Of a DNA stretch of 64,000 nucleotides, positions 40,236-49,400 are shown one piece after another. Source of the stretch: Channallabes apus (Eukaryota > Chordata > Actinopteri > Siluriformes > Clariidae); NCBI GenBank assembly GCA_030522415.1, contig CM060114.1, forward strand, positions 30,207,804 through 30,271,803. Reading direction: 5' to 3'. Within the stretch, counting starts at the first letter, position 1. Each line of letters begins with the position of its first letter. A model generated the notes under the pieces. That model was not told the origin of the DNA and ran no database searches. It was given only the letters and a program-made list of their open reading frames with translations. The translations under genes were made by a program, and so were the position numbers.

Positions 40236-40494
40236 GTAATATAGCAAAATGGTCCACATTAAAACTAGGCACCTGAAATAAAACGACAAGGGCATATCCA
40301 GTTCCCGACACACTGCCCCCCACAGGTTAAACACACAAACTACAATTTGGGCTGCAGGCTGTCGTTAGACAAGAGACAAACGAACGCCAGAAGTCAATCG
40401 AGCGCCGCTACAAAACGCAACATAAACGTCTAGGACGTTCAGAGCTCGTTCGTTTATCCAAAAATTTAACGCCAGTGTGAACAAGGCCTAACTC

Positions 40495-40975
40495 TGATGC
40501 ACCCACTACTTTTTTTCTGGTTAGCCTCAATAACAAGTGGTTTTCTTATGGCCAAACAGCTGCTTAGTCACAATCATGTGATTGTGTGTGTGTATGGAAA
40601 TACTCTTACTTTCACTATTAAACATAATTAAAGCATTTACTGTTGATTTTCTTACTATGCAACTTCACCAAGTATTTAAGTGATCTTTATTTATTTTTTC
40701 ACTCACGACATACACAAACAGACACACTTATATCAAACACACATTACAAATGTTAACACTCTCACACTCACACAGACACACACACATATATTATACACCG
40801 CATGCAGAAACACACACACCCACACCCACTAACAAGTCACATGTCTCACACATGCTAACACACACATCACTTATGTTAACACACAGACTCACACACCACA
40901 CAGACAAACATGCACAAACACATTTACTCGTCACACACAGACTGACACATCCACACGTCACACACACACACACAC

Positions 40976-41011
<36 letters not shown>

Positions 41012-41075
41012 TGCACTCAACAAATATTTTTGGCCCAAACTGACATTATCCCTGTATAGTGTGTGACGTGTGCAG
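40495..41075. repeat. (AC)n-rich and simple sequence
   Basis: From about 40690 to 41010 the DNA is built of ACAC tracts and 'cacacatgctaac'-like variants. Frames through it give only His/Thr-rich peptides. No gene. Confidence 0.8.
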
Positions 41076-41790
41076 GTTGTTCAATTCAATTCAATTTTAT
41101 TTATATAGCGCATTTAACAATGGTCATTGTCTCAAAGCGGCTTCACAAAAATAAAAGGAAAATTTAAAAAAGAAAATTTATGGAAGTGTGTATGTGTGAG
41201 AAAAATGTGTCTCGATAATAATGAGATGAATGAATGATGAATGAAATGTCTTTGATGAGCAAGCCAAGGGTGAAGGCGACGGTGGCAAGGAAAAACTCCC
41301 TGAGATGGCATTAGGAAGAAACCTTGAGAGGAACCAGACTCAACAGGGAACCCAGCCTCATTTGGGCGAGAACAGATAGAAATTATATAACATGTGTTTT
41401 ATGCTGCTGAAAGTTCAATATAACAGAAGTTCTTTAAATTGACATGAAGACCAGTTCAGCATAGGGACGAGTCAGCAGGTGCAGAGGGGCTGATGGGGTC
41501 TGGATCACTGGAAGCACAGGAGCAGCATGTGTAGCTCCAACCATCATAAAGCTGAATCCAGCTGGAGCTGGTCCTTCTCTGGATGCCTCAGGAATCTCGC
41601 AGGGTCGGCCTTTGTCTACTGAAGCTGGCAAAATCTCCTGATGCCTCGGGATGGGTAGAGAAATACAGGACAGTGTGTGGTGCAACTGGGGTGGCGATGG
41701 CTTTTTGAGGTCTTAACACACTCAAATAACACACAGGTTGCGGCGGGTGGCGATGGCGCAGGGTGCTTGGGCCCGTCATTGTTGCTTGCA
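41076..41790 (+). repeat. Long copy of the GCGCATTT fish repeat
   Basis: It starts with '(attca)n', then 'ttatttatatagcgcattta', 'tctcaaagcggcttcacaaa', 'gacggtggcaaggaaaaact', 'cttgagaggaaccagactca' and a 3' part around 'gggtctggatcactggaagc'. Short pieces are at 35785, 38155 and 46672. The family is frequent in fish genomes. I do not know its formal class and find no coding sequence. Confidence 0.55.
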
Positions 41791-41987
41791 TCTGTATTAT
41801 TTATTTAGTGTTTATGAAATATCAGTAACAGAGTAACAGTCAAAAAACAAACGACAAAATAGATATAAATAAGTTGTAGCTTTTTTATGTAAATACTTAT
41901 AATTTACACTTTAAAGCTACTGTTCTAAACTTAATGAACTTCAATCCTTCAATGAAATATGAGTATGAACCGATTCAAAGAGTCGAC

Positions 41988-42131
41988 TCATCGTCTGTAA
42001 TGAATCCTCTTCCTGAAAGTGACTCCATTTTGTGGAAGTGCAGGAAAAATACAAAATGTTCTAATATCAAGAAAAGTTTTTTAAGCAGAAACTGAGATAT
42101 TAAAGTAACACAACAGTGCCGGTGACTAAAG
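41988..42131 (+). promoter_or_regulatory. Candidate non-coding first exon A of the NLR-like gene
   Basis: It contains 'ctccattttgtggaagtg', then 'acacaacagtgccggtgac', and ends in AAAG with donor GTGAGTGATTTATT at 42132. The exon and the first 80 bp of its intron ('taacgactta') recur at 43188-43341. It is non-coding in all frames. Assignment to the NLR-like gene is by position, strand and donor, not by transcript data. Confidence 0.45.
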
Positions 42132-42344
42132 GTGAGTGATTTATTTATTATTAACGACTTATAGGAACAGTGCGGATATGTTATAAATAATATTCGTGTA
42201 AAACTCGATAGGAAACTTAGGAAATCTGTATTGCGACCGTCAGGTTTGGACGGATGGACGCAGGCGCGGTGTGTTCGTTACTGACGTTTAATGATTAACA
42301 CGAATAATCTTCAACAAAATAACGAATTGACAAACAAACTTTCC

Positions 42345-43187
42345 TGGTGTGTTCCAATCGGCCTGAAGTACCCTGCGAAGTGCACTACACAGGGTGGTCA
42401 GCCATGTTAAGTGTGATTCCAAACCGCAGGGAGCGAAACTGCTCTGTTCAAAGGGAACTGTGAACGGTGTAGGGAACAAGTGAACATCGGGTCTTCACTT
42501 CACCGGAAATGAAAACATTCCCATAAGTCAGTGCGAGGCGCTGCAGCGTGAAAACAAATAGAGCTCGAATATACAAGTTGTATACAGTGTGTGTATATAT
42601 AATTAATTAAAATTGCATCATATTAATTGGACACAAACGTTTAATTAAGAAGAAATCCTTAGTATTATATCAGTTGTTTGTTTGTTGTAATAAATATTCA
42701 ATACTTCGTGTTAACATCAATTGTTATTGATAATAATAATTTATAAAAATGTACCGATATTAATTAATTTATTTACAGATTATTAGGCTATATAAAATAC
42801 CAAGGATTTGTTGATTTAATTAAAGTTTAAATTATTATGCTATATTAATATGATGTCGATATTAGTGATAATAGATTTATAAATCCTTTTTCGAGCTCCA
42901 TTTTTTTTACGCTTCAGCGAGACGCACTGACTTATGGGAAAGTTTTCGTTTCCTCTTCCGGTGAAGTGAAGACCCGTTGTTCACTTGTTCCCTACGCCGT
43001 TCGCAGTTCCCTTTGAACTGAACATTTTCGCTCCCTGTGGTTTGGAATCACACTTAACATAGCTGAACACACTTGTGAAGTATACTTCGCAGGGTACTTG
43101 AGGCTGAGCAGAACGCACCTATTCTCTGCACACGGAGCAGGGAGTAGGGAGCACACTGTGAAGTACACTTCGGAATGGAACACAGCC
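42345..43187. mobile_element. Palindromic DNA element between the two leader exons
   Basis: The arms at about 42360-42570 and 42890-43110 are inverse copies. Landmarks are 'gttaagtgtgattccaaacc' against 'ggtttggaatcacacttaac', and 'gggtcttcacttcaccgga' against 'tccggtgaagtgaagaccc'. The ends are GTGTGTTCCAATCGG and the inverse of CGGAATGGAACACAG. The core (42600-42890) is AT-rich and non-coding. It stops exactly where the second leader-exon copy begins. The superfamily is not assigned; no clear target duplication is seen. Confidence 0.72.
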
Positions 43188-43341
43188 ATCGCCTGTAACG
43201 AATCGAAAGTGAAAGAGTTTCCGCCTCGACTCCATTTTGTGGAAGTGTTAGAAAAGTTAAAACGCAATGTTTGTTTTATCAAGGAAAATGTATTTAAAGC
43301 AGAAGATATTAATGTAATACAACAGGGCCGGGTGAATAAAG
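43188..43341 (+). promoter_or_regulatory. Candidate non-coding first exon B of the NLR-like gene
   Basis: A duplicate of 41988-42131: 'ctccattttgtggaagtgtt', 'gcagaagatattaatg', 'acaacagggccgggtgaata', end AAAG, donor GTGAGTGATTTATTAATTA at 43342. The next downstream exon on the plus strand with a fitting acceptor is 49328. The two copies could be alternative promoters. No TATA box is evident. Confidence 0.5.
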
Positions 43342-43449
43342 GTGAGTGATTTATTAATTACTAACGACTTTATATAAGAATAATACAGATATATTGTAAA
43401 TTAAACTGGTGTAAAACTGAGCTGTATGAAATGTGTAATGTGTGGTGTA

Positions 43450-44265
43450 CAGGTAGAACCTAAAGCAGGTTTTGGTCGGATATTTACTGTATAACACCGA
43501 TAATCCTATATAGAGATTATACAGGAGCTTTTCCTCAGTCTGTATTTGTGATTTATCATGTTTTGTGAAAATCTATCAGATTTAAAATCTATCAGCTCTA
43601 ACACACGACTGTCCGGTTTGTAAGCAGTCACGGCCTGTTCGGTACAGAAGATAAGACGTTTAATGAAAAATAAACACAAACAACCCAAACAAAATAACTG
43701 GGTAATAAACAAACAAATTACCATAAAACTAAACAACAGATGCGAGAACAAGGTGCAGTGAATTCTGGCAAATGAAGTAAAAAAAAAAAAAAACACAAAA
43801 AGAAAGAAATAAAGACAGTCCTTGGTCGCATGGCGCCCTCTAGCGGTTTCCCCTGATAAGGACACAATGTGATGCACCTCTTACTGTAGTTTAAAAAATT
43901 AAAGATTAAGACGAAATTTAGCTGTAAGGTCACTTTTGGAACAGAACAACAATGGAAACATTTATGTTTAATATTTCCCAAAAGAACAAATTTAATGTAA
44001 GTAAAAAATATTACTATTAATATTAGAAATACATTTGAAAAGTAATGATATTCAGTATAAAAGAGCGCCCTCTGCAGGACATGTAGCCACACATACAGCA
44101 GATTTGAAATATTTTACATGACCTGAATGTTACTGAGATTAAACTATAATCTGTATATTAGAAATGTTTAATTGGCAGCTGTTAACTGTCAAGCAAATAT
44201 ATAAATTTAAAAAAAGTTTATTGTTTGACATTAGGAAATATACAGATATATTTGACTCTTAAGAT
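43450..44265. other. Intron DNA, nothing recognised
   Basis: AT-rich. Minus-strand frames through A/T runs (43506-43877, 43718-44092) show only low-complexity peptides. Confidence 0.5.
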
Positions 44266-44268
44266 ATA

Positions 44269-44665
44269 CAGTGCTGTGAAAAAGTATTTGCCCCCTTATT
44301 GATTATTTTATTTGCAAATTTGTCACATTTAAATGGTTGAGATTATTAAATACATTTTAATATTACACAAAGATAACCCAAAGTAAATTCTTAATACAGT
44401 TTTTAATGATGATTTTATTTATTATGGGAAAACCTCTCCAAATCTTCCTGGCCCTATATGAAAAAGTAATTGCCCCTTGCTAAATTGTGAACTGTGATTT
44501 TTGGAAAGCTGAGTTAAATTTCTCTTGCCGCACTCAGACCTGATTACTGCCAGACCTGTTAAATCAAGAAATCATGTAAATAGAACCTGTCTGAAAGTGA
44601 AGCATGCTAAGGGTGGTAGAACCAATTATTTGATTTAGTTGTAAATACTTTTTCACCTAGGGCCG
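44269..44665. mobile_element. Truncated Tc1-type element, termini only
   Basis: It starts 'acagtgctgtgaaaaagtat' with 'ttgccccctt', then 'atgaaaaagtaattgcccct' at 44458, and closes with 'cagacctgattactgccaga' and 'atactttttcaccta'. This is the same plan as the ends of the full Tc1 at 55693-57302. The transposase is absent, so it is a deletion derivative. Confidence 0.65.
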
Positions 44666-45076
44666 ACCTTTCTTACCTCTAGCCTTCATAACACCTTCTG
44701 GGTGTCCAAGAGGAGGACATGATTCATTGTGTTTTTTTTTTTTTTATCAGAGTAGTAGAGTAGATCTCTCAATATGAGGATATTGTAGAAGGAACTTAAA
44801 ATTTCCTACTTCATACTTTTATTCTGTTTTTATTGCACTATAGTCACATCCTTCTTTTATTGCATCCTCTCTTCTATTAGTATTTCCTGATTATATACTT
44901 GCTTGTGCACCTTATGTACAGCTTCAGTCCCAGTTTCATTTATTTTTATATTCATATTGTTTAACAGCATTTTTACCTCTTTAATTCACCTTGAATTGTA
45001 AGAATATAATAATAATTGTAATGTATAATATGTATAATATAATATTATAATTATAATATTGTATAATACTTAAATA

Positions 45077-46657
45077 CAAACCGGATTCCAAAAAAGTTGG
45101 GACACTAAACAAATTGTGAATAAAAACTGAATGCAATGATGTGGAGATGGCAAATGTCAATATTTTATTCAGAATAGAACATAGATGACAGATCAAAAGT
45201 TTAATCCGAGAAAATTTATAATTTTAAGGGAAAAATATGTTGAATCAAAATGTCACGGTGTCAACAAATCCCAAAAAAGTTGGGACGAGGCCATTTTCAC
45301 CACTGTGTGGCATCTCCCCTTCTTCTTACAACACTCAACAGACGTCTGGGGACCGAGGAGACCAGTTTCTCAAGTTTAGAAATAGGAATGCTCTCCCATT
45401 CTTGTCTAATACAGGCCTCTAACTGTTCAATCGTCTTGGGCCTTCTTTGTCGCACCTTCCTCTTTATGATGCGGCAAATGTTCTCTATAGGGGAAAGATC
45501 TGGACTGCAGACTGGCCATTTCAGTACCTGGATCCTTCTCCTACGCAGCCATGATGTTGTGATTGATGCAGAATGTGGTCTGGCATTATCTTGTTGAAAA
45601 ATGCAGGGTCTTCCCTGAAAGAGATGACTAGATGTTGTTCTAGAAGCTGAATATATTGTTCTGCATTGATGGTGCCTTTCCAGACATGCAAGCTGCCCAT
45701 GCCACACGCACTCATGCAACCCCATACCATCAGAGATGCAGGCTTCTGAACTGAGCGTTGATAACAACTTGGGTTGTCCTTGTCCTCTTTGGTCCGGATG
45801 ACATGGCGTCCCACATTTCCAACAAGAACTTCGAATCGTGACTCGTCTGACCACAGAACAGTCTTCCATTTTGCCACACTCCATTTTAAATGATCCCTGG
45901 CCCAATGAAAACGCCTGTGCTTGTGGATCTTGCTTAGAAATGGCTTCTTCTTTGCACTGTAGAGTTTCAGCTGGCGACGGCGGATGGCACGGTGGATTGT
46001 GTTCAGTGACAATGGTTTCTGGAAGTATTCCTGAGCCCATTCTGTGATTTCCTTTACAGTAGCATTCCTGTTTGTGGTGCAGTGTCGTTTAAGGGCCCGG
46101 AGATCACGGGCATCCAGTATGGTTTTACGCCCTTGACCCTTACGCACAGAGATTGTTCCAGATTCTCTGAATCTTCGGATGATATTATGCACAGTTGATG
46201 ATGATAACTGCAAAGTCTTTGCAATTTTTCGCTGGGTAACACCTTTCTGATATTGCTCCACTATCTTTCTGCGCAACATTGTGGGAATTGGTGATCCTCT
46301 ACCCATCTTGGCTTCTGAGAGACACTGCCACTCTGAGAAGCTCTTTTTATACCCAATCATGTTGCCAATTAACCTAATTACTGTTAATTGGTCTTCCAGC
46401 TCTTCGTTATGCTCAAATTTACTTTTTCCAGCCTCTTATTGCTACTTGTCCCAACTTTTTTGGGATTTGTTGACACCGTGAAATTTGGAATCAACATATT
46501 TTTCCTTTAAGATGAAACATTTTCTCGGATTAAACTTTTGATCTGTCATCTATGTTCTATTCTGAATAAAATATTGACATTTGCCATCTCCACATCATTG
46601 CATTCAGTTTTTATTCACAATTTGTTTAGTGTCCCAACTTTTTTGGAATCCGGTTTG
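45077..46657 (-). mobile_element. Full-length Tc1 element (1581 bp)
   Basis: TA flanks both ends (45075-45076, 46658-46659). The inverted repeats are about 205 bp, near-identical in their outer 135 bp, and start CAAACCGGATTCC. Each has the motif CCAAAAAAGTTGGGAC at both its outer and inner edge (IR/DR structure), the transposase binding layout of fish Tc1. The transposase lies on the minus strand. It is in the long intron of the NLR-like gene, antisense to it. Confidence 0.92.
45297..46306 (-). pseudogene. Tc1 transposase with one frameshift
   Basis: The start MGRGSPIPTMLRRKIV (46306) is preferred over the upstream in-frame ATG at 46360 because it begins the conserved paired-like helix-turn-helix (GVTQRKIAKTLQLSSSTVHN). 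A GR-rich linker (RKGQGRKTIL) follows. LWSDESRFEV gives the first catalytic Asp. Near 45600 the frame shifts. IFQQDNARPHSAS (second Asp) and DLSPIENICRII (Glu) are then in the second frame, ending near 45297. All three catalytic residues survive, so only one indel separates this copy from an open frame of about 336 codons. Confidence 0.88.
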
Positions 46658-46748
46658 TAATTCTTTTGATTGTGTAAAGCTGTTTTGAGACAATCTCAAT
46701 TGTTAAAAGCGCTATACAAATAAAACTGAATTGAAAACTGAATTAATA

Positions 46749-48125
46749 CAGGTCCTTCTCAAAAAATTAGCATATTGTGATAAAGTTCATTATTTTCTGT
46801 AATGTACTGATAAACATTAGACTTTCATATATTTTAGATTCATTACACACAACTGAAGTAGTTCAAGCCTTTTATTATTTTAATATTGATGATTGTGGCA
46901 TACAGCTCATGAAAACCCAAAATCCCTATCTCAAAAAATTAGCATATCATGAAAAGGTTCTCTAAACGAACTATTAACCTAATCATCTGAATCAACTAAT
47001 TAACTCTAAACACCTGCAAAAGATTCCTGAGGCTTTTAAAAACTCCCAGCCTGGTTTATTACTCAAAACCGCAATCATGGGTAAGACTGCCGACCTGACT
47101 GCTGTCCAGAAGGCCATCATTGACACCCTCAAGCAAGAGGGTAAGACACAGAAAGACATTTCTGAACGAATAGGCTGTTCCCAGAGTGCTGTATCAAGGC
47201 ACCTCAGTGGGAAGTCTGTGGGAAGGAAAAAGTGTGGCAGAAAACGCTGCACAACGAGAAGAGGTGACCGGGCCCTGAGGAAGATTGTGGAGAAGAACCG
47301 ATTCCAGACCTTGGGGGACCTGCGGAAGCAGTGGACTGAGTCTGGAGCAGAAACATCCAGAGCCACCGTGTTACAGGCGTGTGCAGGAAATGGACTACAG
47401 GTTGCAAATTTTGCATGTCATTCGGAAATCAAGGTGCCAGAGTCTGGAGGAAGACTGGGGAGAGGGAAATGCCAAAATGCCTGAAGTCCAGTGTCAAGTA
47501 CCCACAGTCAGTGATGGTCTGGGGTGACATGTCAGCTGCTGGTGTTGGTCCACTGTGTTTTATCAAGGGCAGGGTCAATGCAGCTAGCTATCAGGAGATT
47601 TTGGAGCACTTCATGCTTCCATCTGCTGAAAAGCTTTATGGAGATGAAGATTTCATTTTTCAGCACGACCTGGCACCTGCTCACAGTGCCAAAACCACTG
47701 GTAAATGGTTTACTGACCATGGTATTACTGTGCTCAATTGACCTGCCAACTCTCCTGACCTGAACCCCATAGAGAATCTGTGGGATATTGTGAAGAGAAA
47801 GTTGAGAGACACAAGAGGATCTGCAAAAGGATTCCCGACCAAGTATTGAGTGCAGAACTGAACATAATTATTTGAAGGTTGACTTTTTTTGTATTAAAAA
47901 CACTTTTCTTTTATTGGTCGGATGAAATATGCTAATTTTTTGAGATAGGGATTTTGGGTTTTCATGAGCTGTATGCCACAATCATCAATATTAAAACAAT
48001 AAAAGGCTTGAACTACTTCAGTTGTGTGTAATGAATCTAGAATATATGAAAGTCTAATGTTTATCAGTACATTACAGAAAATAATGAACTTTATCACAAT
48101 ATGCTAATATTTTGAGAAGGACCTG
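46749..48125 (+). mobile_element. Tc1 element with ~215-bp TIRs (1377 bp)
   Basis: TA flanks both ends (46747-46748, 48126-48127). The ends read CAGGTCCTTCTCAAAAAATT, and the same 'caaaaaattagcatat' motif recurs at the inner edge near 46933 and, inverted, near 47935 (IR/DR). It sits only about 90 bp from the previous Tc1, separated by a piece of the GCGCTATA repeat. It encodes a deleted transposase. Confidence 0.9.
47077..47849 (+). pseudogene. Tc1 transposase with two internal deletions
   Basis: MGKTADLTAVQKAIIDTLKQ and the HTH (KDISERIGCSQSAVSRHLSG) are intact, followed by GRKKCGRKRCTTRRGDRAL. After RVQEMDYRLQ the frame jumps to KFCMSFGNQGARVW, so the segment with the first catalytic Asp is gone. 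IFQHDLAPAHSAKTTG (second Asp) and [11 protein letters not shown] (Glu) remain in shifted frames. The C-terminal helix region is deleted to DTRGSAKGFPTKY and a stop. It cannot be catalytic. Confidence 0.88.
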
Positions 48126-48189
48126 TATGTGAACTGTAACATTCATTAATCCTTAAGGGAAATTGTATTATCTATCTCAATCTATCTAT

Positions 48190-49170
48190 TAGGGGTATGA
48201 CGAGACACTTTTCCCACGAGACGAGACACGAGACTGGGTTCACGAGAACGAGACGAGACTTTCAGACATTTAAAAAAAAAAAGAAATCGTCAATGTTTAA
48301 ATATAATAGCAAAAATAACCTTTTATTTAACTGAAAATCACAAAATGCAAAAAAATGCATGTCCATTTTGAAATCAACTTTATGAAATAAAACTTCTATT
48401 TTGATGAATGATATGCAGTAATAACATGTAAACACTGCAAAATATTTTGCCAATTAATTGCACAATAAAATGAAATAGTATAAATTAAAATAAATAATAA
48501 ACACAAATATCCCTTTACGTGCAATTAACCATAATTAGTGTAACTATCAAAGTAGTGCTGTCTTAAAACTCAGAGTGCAAAACAATGAACAACATTTTCT
48601 TAAGCATGGAAAAAGAGCTAAGACCGAGGTAATGAGGTAATGACCTATACAGAACAGAGGTAATGACCTATACAGAACAGCCTAAGATATGGTCATGTTC
48701 TTTTTTTATGAATATAAGCATGTCTACAGATTTTCCACCACAGAAAATGGTCTCATATCGGCTGCAATGAAAACGCTGATGTGTCTTGTTATTGCCGTGG
48801 CTCTTGCATTGGATGGTGGAAGTTTAGCTGCAAAGGCATTTGTTATGGTTGTTTGCTCTTTCATGCGAACTGAATTGCTTTCCGTTTTCTTTACATGCGC
48901 AGCTTTTAGTAACGAGCTGTGGTTGTTTTCTAAATGCTTTTGCATAGTGCTTGTGTTAGCAGAGGTGTACGTTATTAATTTCTTACAGTGTTTGCAAATT
49001 GTCTTTGTCTTGTCTGTCATTTTTTTCGCCGTTTCTTATGTATATCCATAAGGAATCCAAAATGTTGCCACACCAACGATTTAAATGTTGCGGACGCATC
49101 TTCTATCCCTTACTTCTCCCTCACACTCCATCATGCCAATAACGCAAGGATATCGTCACGTTCTCATTTC
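48190..49170 (-). mobile_element. hAT element remnant with BED-finger frame
   Basis: The left end TAGGGGTATGACGAGACAC with repeated 'acgagacgagac' words is a hAT-type terminus. On the minus strand an intact BED-finger frame lies at 48724-49020. The opposite terminus is not recognisable before about 49170, and the rest of the transposase is missing. Confidence 0.6.
48724..49020 (-). pseudogene. hAT transposase N terminus (BED zinc finger)
   Basis: 98 codons starting MTDKTKTICKHCKKLITY. CKHC, then a spacer with TSANTSTMQKH, then HLENNH give the C-x2-C…H-x4-H pattern of a BED finger. Downstream NARATAITRHISVFIAADMRP matches the segment after the finger in ZBED1-like hAT transposases. The frame stops after VVENL, where the dimerisation and RNase H-like domains should begin, so the protein would bind DNA but not transpose. 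Confidence 0.75.
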
Positions 49171-49400
49171 AAAGTTCAGGCCTGGTGTCCAGGCTGATGA
49201 CTAAATTCTGTTCGACAGATTTTAAACTAAAGGATAACTGTTGTTCTTTAGGTCAAAAATGTGCAAATGATTGTGTGGTGTGTGATTGTGTGTTAAGTTT
49301 AACTTAATTTGTTTTTGTGTTTTTCAGGAGTGTAATCCACTGAGATCAGACTCTTAAGGACATAACTGCTAGTTTGTGTATACTTTACTAATATTTAAAG

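Larger units (their letters stand above)
38468..40488. mobile_element. PIF/Harbinger-like element, copy 1 (with nested insertions)
   Basis: The ends read GGCCTTGTGCACACGGGCGTT and (inverse) CGCCAGTGTGAACAAGGCC, flanked by TTA (38465-38467) and TAA (40489-40491). Copy 2 at 50676-51471 has the same ends and a proper TTA/TTA duplication, the 3-bp type typical of PIF/Harbinger. Inside, sequence is collinear with copy 2 except for a Tol2-like hAT at 38918-40235. It is non-coding; the 138-codon plus frame at 38330-38746 runs across the element border and is not a gene. Confidence 0.72.
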
